From positions 372,001 to 436,000 of the forward strand of contig JAIXMN010000010.1 of assembly GCA_025716815.1 (NCBI GenBank): a DNA stretch of 64,000 bases, written 5' to 3'. Positions within the stretch are counted from its first letter, which is position 1. Each line of letters starts with the position of its first letter. The translations under genes and the position numbers were made by a program. The stretch is from Dichotomocladium elegans (lineage: Eukaryota; Mucoromycota; Mucoromycetes; Mucorales; Lichtheimiaceae). The notes beneath the pieces were generated by a model. The model was not told the DNA's origin, did no database searches, and was given only the letters and a program-made list of their open reading frames with translations. Shown here in pieces: positions 20,556 through 30,890 of the stretch.

Positions 20556-20872
20556 TGTAGCAGTAGCTACAGTGACGGGTCACTCTTGACCGACGACCAA
20601 GATACTACAAGGATAACGATCACGATCAAGACCGCATCTCCGGCGACGACATTATGTACCACACTCACTTTCTCTGTACGACGATCCTATATGTATACCA
20701 CTGTAATTACCCCGCTACTGTTTACTATATAAACAAGGATGCCCTGTGACGTCGGGCATCCCCACGTTGTATTATTATAATCATCGTTCTTCTCGTCGCG
20801 TTCGCGCTTCCTCCACGCTGTATATCAGACGCTCTTTGTAAGTACTCGCACAACAGTGCCTGTACTGTTACA
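20556..20872 (+). repeat. 3' LTR of the chromovirus
   Basis: A 317-bp copy of 15804-16120 with no difference seen by eye. Confidence 0.9.
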
Positions 20873-21418
20873 CATTGCAACGAACCTAAAGATATCCCAT
20901 ACGTCTCTCCACAAGATCTAGTATAAAAAACCTTGTATTTGTTATAATAAAACATCATCAGATTATCCTCGTCATATATCATCCCTGGTCATCAGCTCTC
21001 TGTCTATCTGGTCTATAGATTCGTACCTGTCCTTTGTCTTGTCTCCCGGACTCTGCCTTGTTCCTGGTAGCTATACAAATCGATATATGCTGTGTGATGG
21101 GAAGTACCTAACACCCACCCCCGTAGTGTTGTTCTTGTCTTTTCTTGATTCTTTATTGTCAAGCACAATTCTGATTAATAGTATTAGTATTGTTTCCTAG
21201 AGTAGTTCCTAACCTTCCCCTCTAGTCCATAGCCAGCACTATCACTGTCAATCCGTTCTCGGTCTGTGCCTCTCTTCTGTTCTCCTGTCTTGTTCCTGCC
21301 TCCGGCTTTGCGTCTTCCTGCGCTAAACTTTCTTGTCTGTCTGGTATTCCCGACACCGGTAATGTCATAACAATGAATCAAGTTTTTTATTTCCTGATGT
21401 GGCCTTGAAGGGTCCCAC
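20873..21418. other. non-coding spacer between LTRs
   Basis: No coding frame is supported. The segment does not continue the LINE fragment found on the other side of the chromovirus, so the two flanks were not originally adjacent, or sequence has been lost. Confidence 0.4.
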
Positions 21419-21689
21419 TGTAGCAGTACAGGCACAGTTGTGCGAGTACTTACAAAGAGCGTCTGAGATACAGCGTGGAGGAACTGCGAACGCGACGAGA
21501 AGAACGATGATTATAATAATACAACGTGGGGATGTTCAACGTCACAGGGCATTCTTGTTTATATAGTAAACAGTAGCGGGATAATAACAGTGGTGTACAT
21601 ATAGGATCGTCGTAGAGAGAAAGTGAGTGTGGTACATAATATCGTCGCCGGGGATGCGATCTTGATCGTGATCGTTATCCTCGTAGTAA
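21419..21689 (-). repeat. truncated solo LTR of the chromovirus family
   Basis: The inverse complement matches most of the 317-bp LTR, from TGTAGCAGTACAGGCAC inward through CAACGTGGGGATG and the TATATAGTAAACAGTAGCGGG region. It stops about 45 bases short of the other LTR end. Many scattered differences show that it is older than the full copy nearby. Confidence 0.8.
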
Positions 21690-21759
21690 TGTGTAATCAG
21701 GCATTGCGGAATTCGGTTATTATTCTCATTTGTATTGATGTCCTTGCGGGGATTTCGGA

Positions 21760-22550
21760 TTCCGCCGTTGGTGCATGATGTTGCTTAGTTCTTCTGTGGA
21801 CTCGCTCTTCTTCTCATTCGTCTCGGGCTCTTGCTCTTGCTTTCTTCTCGTTCATCTCTGGTTTTTTCTCTTGAGTTTTTCTCGGACCTTTGCTCCTCTT
21901 CTTTCTCGATAGGCGTTGGATTTCTTCCTTCTCCTCTTTGATGTACTTCTTCTTTCACTTAGTTGGTTCTCGCTTTTGTCCTTGAGCTCTTTTTTCTTTG
22001 ATGCTTGTTTTCTTGCTCAGCTTTTGTTCTTCTTCCTCGGCCGTGTATGTCTTCTTTTTCTTGCTTTTCTTCTTGTCCCTTGTCTTCTTCTTGTTTTCTT
22101 GTGTTTTTTATCCGTTTTTTCGTATCGTTTTTTTTGATTCATGTTTCTCTGGTAGTATCTTTTTGATCCATATTTTTTTTGTATCTTTTGTTGATCCACA
22201 CTTTTTTGCTTTGGTGTTTTTGTTCTTTTGTTCTTTTGCTTAAGTTCTTTTGTTCTTTTGTTCTTTTGTTCTTTTGTTCTTTTGTTCTTTTGTTTGTTTG
22301 TACTTTTGTTCTTTTGTTTGTTTGTACTTTTGTTCTTTTGTTCGTTTGTTCTTTTGTTCGTTTGTTCTTTTGTTCTTTTGTTCTTTTGTTCTTTTGTTCT
22401 TTTGTTCTTTTGTTCTTTGTTCTTTGTTCTTTGTTCTTTTGTTTGTTTGTACTTTTGTTCTTTTGTTCTTTTGTTTTTTTGTTTTTTTGTTTTTTTTGTT
22501 TTTGCTTTTTTGCTTTTTTGCTTTTTTATATTTGTTTGTTTTTAATTGTC
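21760..22550 (+). repeat. long pyrimidine-rich tract with TTTTGTTC minisatellite
   Basis: The plus strand is almost purely C and T from about 21770 to 22200 (TTCTTCTCG-like units). It then becomes an array of TTTTGTTC units with TTTGTTTGTAC interruptions from about 22220 to 22500, and ends in T-runs broken by GC. The apparent reading frames here (FCSFVLLF repeats or KNKRTKEQ repeats) are products of the repeat, not genes. Confidence 0.85.
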
Positions 22551-23260
22551 GTCTTGGGTTCTTGTTGCTCTTGTATTTCCTCTCAGAGGATTGCTTATTG
22601 CGCACAGATGTGTGTGTTGTACTTCGTTCTTTGACGGCATTGATGCTTAATAGCGCGGCAGGCCCAGTCGTTCTTGCGTTCTTTAGGTTTGGTCTTCAAG
22701 CCTTGGGAGATATACTTGTATGTTGCGGGCCATATACGATATGGTGGCGCATATATCGGTAGCTTTCATATTCTTGACTCGAGAGCATGTCGGGCAAATT
22801 GAGGACGAAGATAGATTCATCAGCGAGAGAGGCACTTTCTTTTCAAGTGATTGGGCGGAATATATGGACGCACATTGTAAAGCACACGAATCCTGCAGCG
22901 ACGCTGATGGGGGCTGCAACCGGACGAGCTGGTCATCTGAAGGTAGGGCTGAACATTGTCGAATTTGTCGGGCATTCTGACTAACTCATGATTGATCGAT
23001 CTCTCGGCCACCTTCGCCTTATCGGAAACCATCCGCCATTTCGTGGACAGAGCAAGCACTTGCAGTTATTATGCCACCACCGGGCTCGAGTTGCAGTCTG
23101 CGCAACGAGCTGTAATTATCGCTGAAAAAGTTCCGCGCGTATAGAAGTGTCTTGTTTCCGTAGAGGTTGTGCCCGTAAAGCGAAGTTGATGCTTGCTCTC
23201 ATTGCTTCGAATCTTCTTCCGTGAGACATTAATGACTTGCATTCCCCCGGCTACACCCAT
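22551..23260. other. unassigned region with short coding-like frames
   Basis: Frames of 60-90 codons exist on both strands (for example 22720-22980 plus and 22820-23059 minus). None shows a recognisable domain or clear splice sites. I see nothing that supports a gene. Confidence 0.3.
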
Positions 23261-23365
23261 ATGCAAGAATATAAACTCGCTGCCTTCGCCCGGATATGCG
23301 AGAATATAAACTCGCTGCCTTCACCCGTAAACGCGAGAATATAAACTCGCTGCCTTTGCCCATCT
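23261..23365. repeat. three-copy 35-bp tandem repeat
   Basis: Units start at 23261, 23296 and 23331 and share GAATATAAACTCGCTGCCTT followed by a variable CGCCCGTA-type end. Each unit contains ATATAAA. The array lies about 135-240 bases upstream of the coding-like frame at 23500 and could be repeated promoter-proximal sequence (inference). Confidence 0.85.
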
Positions 23366-23499
23366 ACGCGTGCTAACACACGCAGCTGCGTCGGACGCAG
23401 GGTAGGACTTGGGCGAAAGGAGGGGAAGGGGGAGGTGATGGAGAGGGAGAAAGGGACTTCGGGATCGCCCGTACGGAAAGCCATCAAGAGTCGGTTCAG

Positions 23500-23800
23500 A
23501 TGACTTCTTCTGCAGCTCCCGTGGGTTCCCAGCAGCCTCCGAGCCCGCAACGCTTGGGTCAACCTCCCCAAACCAGCAACAGGCGCACACCGCACGCCCA
23601 GGACCTCTCTACTCCGATGATACGGGGATTACCACGAATCTTGATAAAGTAAGTTATGTCTTATCTTCATGAACACATTTGGTGTACGTGTGTGGCCTTT
23701 TGAAATCTCTCTTTCTTTTTCTTGAAGCAGAAATCAAGGATGCAAAAAATGCCAGGTGTGTGCTTAACGGCACAACACCCGGCATTTCGACAAGGCACAT
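23500..23800 (+). CDS. small putative gene, plus copy of an inverted pair
   Basis: From the ATG at 23500 the frame begins MTSSAAPVGSQQPPSPQRLG and runs about 50 codons to a strong GTAAGTTATG donor at about 23650. A pyrimidine-rich stretch ending TTGAAGCAG (about 23730) could be the acceptor of a roughly 80-bp intron. The first exon is clearly related to the inverted sequence at 24032-24207, so it is likely real duplicated coding sequence. I do not recognise the product. It could equally be a decayed duplicate. Confidence 0.35.
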
Positions 23801-24031
23801 TCCATGCGGATAAGATTAGTTAGTATATCTGGTCCATTACAAGTATCATAGAAAATGAAATATGGGTACTTACAGTAAAACCACCGCTTGGACCCCGTTG
23901 CTGTGATGATGATGATGTACAGATAGAAATCTGTCATGGTGCCGCGTAGGTCACCAAACGCTCTCATAAATGTTTGAGCGTATTACTTGCCTTGTAGGCT
24001 GCCAACAACAAGAAGAGTACACTTCTGAGTG

Positions 24032-24207
24032 TTCATGGAGATAAGACATAACTTAACTTTATCAAGATTCGTGGTCCCCGAATGGCTTGAGCAGAGATAG
24101 CCCCAGACGGGCAGTGTGCGACCCGTTGCTGATCTGAGGAGGCATCGCCAAACGCTGCAAGCTCGAAGGTTGCTGGTACTTCCACAAGAAACTACAGAAG
24201 ACGCCAT
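24032..24207 (-). CDS. small putative gene, minus copy of an inverted pair
   Basis: The minus-strand frame starts MASSVVSCGSTSNLRACSVW at 24207 and reads to HSGTTNLDKVK before a GTTAAG-type position near 24052. It aligns over about 170 bases, with perhaps 70-75% identity, to the inverse of 23500-23672. The product is unknown. The two copies converge, tail to tail, over a 360-bp centre that has no other feature. Confidence 0.35.
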
Positions 24208-24238
24208 CCTCCCCGGCTCAAGATGACTTCCGCAGGGT

Positions 24239-25287
24239 TCACCCTCCGTCCCACGAGCTTGTCTCCCTACTCCTCGGTGCGGAGCGGTGGGGGAGAGGAG
24301 GTGCTGGAAAGGGCGTATGAAAACACAAACAGTCAGTCTCAGTGATATAGCTAGAGATAGAACCAGTACTTACGCGGAATACGCGCGAACGCGGGGAGTG
24401 CGGGAGGTGGAGGAAGTGCGGAAACCACGCCGGCCATACGCCTGCGATGCTGGCAACGGACGCGGCGTGGGGGAAGTAGAGATGGCGGATACGGCGCGTA
24501 ACGAGGTGTGGTGGCATGACGCCGTGATGCACCAGCGTTACGGCCGGGGGAAAGGGCGGCAGAAGGAATGGAAAGCGCATGGCTCGAAGCCAGAGGCGCT
24601 GTAGCTGTTGAAGCTACGGCAGCTGTTGAAGCTGCTGCTGGTGGATCCAGTACAACTGTTGGAGTTGCTGCTGGTGGTGGTTGTACAGCTGTTGGAGCTG
24701 TTCGTGATGCTCCACCCGCATCTGCTCCACCTCTTGGTGGTGGGCATTGTGCAGCTGTTGAAGCTGCAGCCGTTGCTGGTATTGCAGCTGTTGAAGCTGC
24801 TGCTCTCTCTGAAATTGCTGCTGCAATTTCGTCAACGTCATCTCGCTGTGCTTGCGCACACGTCCTTGTCGCTGCTGCTGGCGGCACGAATATCGGCCCA
24901 CCAGCGCCTGTTTTTGATAAGGTAAAACAAGGCGCCGGAAACGACCCGGAGTGGTTCGAGCACAGTGCGGACCACGCGATCCACCTGCGCACCGAGATGA
25001 CAAGGATGCCCCCAGGCAAGGCTCCGTAGAGACACTTGCCATAGAGACATCCGAGTCATACTCGGATGTAGCAGGAGATGCGGGCCGCAAAGGCATCTCC
25101 AAGCCGAGTTCCTTTGCCGAGTTTTCCTCCCGTATGTGGAGGCGGCGACGACGGAGAGAGCGGCGAGCAGAAATGGAAGGGATGCTGTAAGGCATTGCCC
25201 TTAACCACCTGACGTGAGAGATTCTCCGGTGGGAGAAGGGGGCAGAGGTCGCGTGGATCACTAGCGTTGCTGGTGCTGCGGAATCAA
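24239..25287 (-). CDS. glutamine-rich reading frame of unknown status
   Basis: The minus strand has a plausible acceptor (TTTCTTTTTCAG, near 25298) just before ATG at about 25287, starting MFDSAAPATLV. The frame continues through an Arg/Ser-rich region to a Q/L-rich segment (REQQLQQLQYQQRLQLQQLH), which would form a coiled coil. It meets a TAG at 24611-24613 inside the CAG-type repeat. The same frame stays open beyond it to 24239. The plus strand also reads open here as Ala/Val repeats, so the openness partly reflects the trinucleotide composition. No domain is recognised. Confidence 0.35.
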
Positions 25288-25409
25288 ACATCTTGGGGAA
25301 GCTGAAAAAGAAAGAAGATGTGAAGATTAGCGCTGTTAGAATTTCCGGTATATTTATACTGTATCTACGTTTCTTTGGGGGGGGTGTTGGGGGAGCCAAT
25401 GACAACGTA

Positions 25410-28400
25410 CTGTAAAGGAGGATGGTGTGATTCTGCCTTATCTGAAAACTTTGTCGCTACAACTCCAAATAGCCATCCTTTTCATCGCTTTATCTCCTTT
25501 TTGCCATAAACCAGCCCTCTGCGAGTCTCCTCGAACTAGCCACGTCTGATGTGATCCACATCTCGGCATATGGCGTAGTTTTTGAAAGGACAAGTGGTAG
25601 AAAAGGATGTCCAAAAAATTTCACCCTCCCGATACAGGCTGGCGACTGTTTTCGCGGCACTATGCACGCCCTGATCTCGATGACAACAGATTAACAAAGA
25701 GACCGATGTTAGCTTATACTTGAACTCTGCTTTTGGTTTTTCCTGGGACGCTTGTATCGAGAAAAACGTTCAGATGACGCAAATAACGGTACGAACGTTC
25801 AAACTGATGCGAAAAGGAGAAGCTCCAAGGTATGTCTTTCCCGATAGTTTACAGTGCATAGGATGTACAGTATTCCTTTTATGTCGATGAATGCAGCCAT
25901 CAAGATGTCCAGTGCTGTAGCAGCGCACGCTACGCTATGTCTATGCATATTTCTGTCGCACTGTCGTCCTTCATCAATAAGGATGCAACACGGATTATGA
26001 TCATCCTAGCTGACGTACAACCTGGCGATCTTTTCTATATGACTACCACCGGGCCCTTAATAAGAAAACTATTCGGGTATCCATGGTAAGCAGAGACAGG
26101 TGTTCAGCCACTTTGTAAATACGTGTGTACCTCTCACAAGGACTACGTCGATGCCACCACTTATATTGCGGATCTATTTTCTTCATTACGTATATGATTA
26201 ACCCTATGGATCAAGAGTGGTAATCTAACATCATTGATAACATTTCAATCCGTGGTGCCTCGAGGATAGATTTGGTTGCATCGGTAACGCATATAGGCCG
26301 GGGGAAATGGAGAGAATCCTGGTGTGAGTTATACCGCATGTCTGCGCCTAATCCAGTTTTTGCCTGTTTCCTAAAGGTGCTTTAATTGCATATAAGTGCG
26401 CTTACAGCGATACGGATTTGGGATGAATGGAGGAAAAGTTATACAACTATCCTGTTCTGCGCAACTGTGAGCGCACGCGAGAACATAGTCAACAAAGGCG
26501 CTGACGCGAGGAAACGGATGCAGTTTGCCATTCTCTGTTTCATCGAGCGGATCAGGGTGTAACAGCGTTTTACGAATGTTTGTTGCGGATAAAAATCGTC
26601 AAGAATCCGGAAGCTTACTGTGTAGGAGAGCCGCACTAGCACACGACGATCATGTTACTAATGGGCTCGCACGAATCATATAAATTTCTCGACGTAGGTG
26701 TCTCATTACACGCATTGGCAGGCCATAATGCAAAAATGCTTGGTGCAGTCGATCACAATACCATCAATCAGACCAAGCATTTAGAGAACGGCCTTTGAGA
26801 ACCTTACAAGGTCTGTTCTTTTTCTTTCCAATCCCCTCGCCCCTTCCATTCGTCCGGTGATGATAATCATCACTGAATCCATAGTCTCTCTTATGAGTAC
26901 GCCTGCCTGCGGCTCTTTCTACTATGTACATAAATAAAATAGGTAGTCGCGCGACGCAATAAGTGCTCCTGTATGGCTGAAGCAGCGAGATTCGCTTCCG
27001 ATGCGCTCAATGCCGTACGGTTGTATCGAATCTGGTGTAGGCCGCGCTCTGCACCTCTCTATCGACTGCTGTATGGATCGTATAGTTCTTGTCGAGCGTA
27101 AAATTGCCCACTTGTAATCAGCTGATATATGAAGACAAATAAAGCAGCCAGTAGGGATAATTACTTATACGTTTAGCAGGCACCGGTCAGGAGGATGAAG
27201 TAAATCGACAGATGACAACATGACCAAGAGCTGCTTCCTGCAATTGTTTATTGCGCAACGCTCTAACGTTAAGAGGGCTAAGATCAACGAGGGGTAAGGT
27301 CAAGACTGCCGATCTAGAGTGTCTATTTACTGCCATAAGCTATATAGCTTCTTCTGCATTGCGATGGTCTTATCCTCAGCAAGAACGAAGCCGACAGGTC
27401 TGAATGAAAATTATCCCAATAACGTGCTGTGGATGATCCTGAAGAATCACTTCCCGGGACACCGTTGTCAGATTGAAATAGGTAAACTTCGAATGTCATG
27501 GAGCCTGAGTAGTTTCTGTAAATGACTGAAAATATGCCTTTGCTGTGAATTGAAAATGATGAATTCCATATAAAGGCGGGTATCCATGGGATGGAATCCA
27601 GCGGGATGGTGTCTGGGGTTGTTAGGTCTTGTGACGGTCTGGGTACAAGGCATGTATTTACGAGATCATTACCGCTGCTCAATAGCCTCTATACCACCTC
27701 ACTTGCTGGCACACTCCGATACCACTCATACCAGAGAAGCTTGATTACACGGACAACATGTATAAGATGAATTTAAATCGGGTTTATGTAGCAAGCGTTT
27801 TCGTTTACATAATTGTTTTGCACGTTTAACTATTTATTTTCAAATAAAATCCCGTGTTCAAAATGATAAATGATGTCGCATCGAATATGTTGGTTTTTTC
27901 ATATCAGTATTTACGGTAAATATTATATCGTTAGCTAATGTAAAGTTTAATCCTCACCATATCCTTTGACTTATCACACCCAAGCTCAACTCCTAGGCCT
28001 ATTCAGATGGATACCTAGGACATAACCAGCGACGTGAATAGGTACAGCTTTAGTCTACTTGTTTTTTTTTCCCCTTGACTGATAATTGCGGGAGTTTAAT
28101 GATACCTAGTGCCAAACGTGTGGTTTTATTTAGTACTGTAACCGCTGTGGAGATTCCTCTAAACTTAGACCATGCTATGGTGCGTTTCATGTCAGTATGG
28201 AGCGCAGACCCATCATATAACTCGGTTCCTTTGAAAGCCAATGTCGGCCATGTCCTGGTACAGTACATGGCCTATTTAACGAAGGTATTCTGGATCTCGT
28301 CCATATTACTCTTCCTGTCTACAGTACTGGTAGAAATCGAGCTCTTCCCAATGACATGTTGAACCTGTTTTTCACAAATTGATGAAGCATCGAACACTCT

Positions 28401-28700
28401 AGACTTTCACATCTCTTGGGAAGTTACTACATCAGTAGCTCTAGGACAATTACGTAATGGATTCGCGTCAAGGTATTTCAAAATAACATTCTTGCATTCT
28501 TCGATAAGGATACACAAGCGATGCCTGCTTTTACGGTTCTTCACATGGTGTCAGGATCTTTTTGCTATTGCAATGCAATGCCCATCGTTTTGCTGAATGC
28601 AACATAAACGTAGCTGCTTTACAGCAGCCGCAGTAATGCACTCAAAACCTTCTCAAACATCACCTTAAAAATCTGGCGATGTCATGGGTAGTATAAGTTG
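25410..28700. other. long stretch without a supported gene
   Basis: Only frames below 120 codons occur, on both strands, without recognisable domains. Isolated splice-like pieces exist: a plus-strand frame around 27360-27480 ends in a GTAAAC donor-like site, and another lies at 28075-28362. I cannot join them into a gene. Confidence 0.4.
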
Positions 28701-28709
28701 TGTATGTAA

Positions 28710-29066
28710 CTATGCATAGAGCATGTTTATTTCATCAGAATATCTTTGTTCTTTCGTTTTGGAATATGAGTACATAGCAATCACCTCAAAGTTAACGCAG
28801 TAAGTTAGACTACACAGGTATTCTCTGTGTGTGTGGAAACAGATAGAGATATATCTTTTCATTCTGGCATAGCCCGCAGGCCCCAGAAAGCCGTGTCCAT
28901 CACCAACAAGGGCCTGTCCGTTTTTATATGCGAATAGGGTGCTCATTTCAGGAACGTTGAATGTATATAGGAGAGAAAACGAGAGAGCGAACTGTGCCAT
29001 GATGTCTGTGGGGCATTCTTTTCGATGGGTGCGACCAATTGCTTCAGCGACTGCTATTTTTGCCAT
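28710..29066 (-). CDS. unidentified 118-codon frame downstream of the FetB-type gene
   Basis: The frame MAKIAVAEAIGRTHRKECPT... contains the protein-like segment KNGQALVGDGHGFLGPAGYA. The last third (after about 28860) looks non-coding. It could be a terminal exon of a gene I cannot assemble, or chance. No family is recognised. Confidence 0.2.
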   Translation of the reverse strand: MAKIAVAEAIGRTHRKECPTDIMAQFALSFSLLYTFNVPEMSTLFAYKNGQALVGDGHGFLGPAGYARMKRYISICFHTHREYLCSLTYCVNFEVIAMYSYSKTKEQRYSDEINMLYA

Positions 29067-29274
29067 TCCTGCAGTGTCTGAATTTTATGCCATTGCATCC
29101 ATGAATGGAGTGTGAAAGCACCATTGAACTTTCGACATTTGTCGCCGAGAACGGGTCTCCATTTCTTTCTTATCTGAAATAAACCATGACCCATCTATCT
29201 TGTCTAGTATATTTTTTTTCAATCATGTGACTGATCTTGATCCTACGACGGCGTTTTTCATATTCCACATGGAT

Positions 29275-30663
29275 TCATCCCCTTATACAGCAGCATATGG
29301 CGCTCTTGCCCAATTGCATCAGACTCATTTCGCTCTTCGAGATCCGATCCGCCCGTATTCTATGATGGCTGTCCATCAGGATGCGCATGCACGTCTATAA
29401 GACACCGAAAAGGAACTGATCAGTTGTCACCCTGGCCATCATACTCAAACCGGTATCCCCGCCAGTTCTACATTACCCGAATCACTAGTAAGACGCTGAA
29501 GACGGAACTTGCAGTAGCCATGAACATGATACATATCTGCACAATAACTGCATCGTGTATAGGAGTTCCTGCAATGATCTGACCCGTCATCATGCCTGGT
29601 ATGTTGATGATTCCCATCACGCTGAGCTGTGTAAGCGTAGGGAGTATCGCCGTATGGGCCACCTTTACGGCAACATGGCGGATAGCTTCCGATCCGGATG
29701 CTCCAAAGGAAAGACGAGTCTCAATGATATGTTGTTGTAACCTTTCCAACAGCATCACAGACCATTCAGCGTTTTTTTCTTTTTTTTTTTGGGGGGGGGA
29801 AAGAACATATTTGCTTCGACGAAATGAACGCCACTTACTCTACGGCTTCGATACTGGCGGTCGTAGCAACGGACACGCTGCCCATGGCGTTCCCGAGGAG
29901 CATGCCCATCACTGGCACAAAAATAGGAGGAGTCCAAAAACACGATTTTTCACCTAACGCGAAATAGATCCCGAACGATCCAACGATCCCGTTAATAATC
30001 AGGAGGGTAAGGAAAATTGCCGGGAACTAGAATCCACATGCATTTGCACGTCGGGACGGTTAAAGCTACGGTGTAGCGAAGCAAAGGCGCAAAACGGAAT
30101 AGATGCATATACCAAGCCTGGAACGGTTTTCTTTGACCTGTGATAAACGGTTTCGTACGCCCCCAAGAACACCAGGCCAACTATTTACAGCGTTTACATG
30201 TGTATGTGTATCATTTCTCTCCCTTTCGTGTTGCAAACAACACTGCATATCACATGCCTATCTGGCCAAGTACCTGTAATTAACATCACGGGCCATATCT
30301 TCTGTATCCGAAGAATGTCATCGAGCACAAAGCCCTACTTTCGACTGTTCAATCACTGATCAAAACCGAAACATGCACCGCGTTCTCCTCCTCCTCCTCT
30401 TCCTCCGCATGTGTACCATAAGTGTCAATTGTAGTGTACAGCGAATGCTCGCCACCAACAATGGCACTTCAAATCTCAGACCGGCGGAATGGCTAATAGA
30501 GACTATATTTCTATAAATGCGCATGTTCGACTGATCTTCCATAACATGCTCGTTGTAGAGGCTAATGATCGAAAGATGTGTTACCGGTGATCCAGACAAA
30601 GATAAATGCACCAGCGACATTCCGCCAGTCAAGCTGTGCTTCGATTGCATCGATTGATAGCAT
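29275..30663 (-). CDS. fetB: UPF0014/FetB (STAR2/ALS3)-type ABC transporter permease
   Basis: I assemble seven exons: 30663-30585, 30502-30417, 30334-30274, 30180-30113, 30026-29839, 29738-29477 and 29394-29275, for 287 residues. Every intron is GT-AG and the phases agree. Conserved blocks appear in order: PLLVASIRCTLQLTLM, then GFVLDDIL, VGLVFLGAYE, FVPVMGMLLGNAMGS, RLSFGASGSEA and GIINIPGMMTGQII. All are typical of this family of six- to seven-helix membrane proteins. In E. coli FetB pairs with the ATPase FetA for iron export, and in plants STAR2/ALS3 pairs with STAR1 for aluminium tolerance. No ATPase gene lies in the window. The start of exon 6 could also be about 45 bases upstream, and the C-terminal tail (ICCCIRG) is specific to this protein. 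Confidence 0.85.
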
Positions 30664-30890
30664 GATGAAAAACGGGAAGAAAGAGAAAGGGAGGAACGTA
30701 ACTGAAACGATCATTTCCCAGTACAACTCTCCTTTTTATGCATAGTTGTCTTGTTTCTGAACGCACATCTACAAAGGCCATGAAAAGATCATCCATATGC
30801 ATACGTCATCTTGATAGTGAACGAGAGATCGCGGGACTGAATGGAATAAGGGGTCTTTTAATCCGCTATGATGATAGATACAGGTGCGCA

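Larger units (their letters stand above)
15804..20872 (+). mobile_element. chromodomain Ty3/Gypsy retrotransposon (chromovirus) lacking gag
   Basis: LTRs at 15804-16120 and 20556-20872 are each 317 bp and read identically to me, indicating recent insertion. The primer-binding site TGGTAGCTGATG follows the 5' LTR after two bases. A polypurine tract TTTAGAGGGGGAGAA (20541-20555) precedes the 3' LTR. Only about 280 bp separate the primer-binding site from the protease, so gag is missing. The pol order is protease, reverse transcriptase, RNase H, integrase, chromodomain. Flanking pentamers (TGGCA and CATTG) do not match, so no target duplication supports a simple insertion. Confidence 0.88.

Noticed and set aside
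22228..22762. Long FCSFVLLF or KNKRTKEQ repeat proteins on either strand
   Set aside because: They are direct translations of the TTTTGTTC minisatellite and are open in several frames.
23261..23365. CRISPR-like array
   Set aside because: The units are head-to-tail copies without spacers, and the organism is a fungus.
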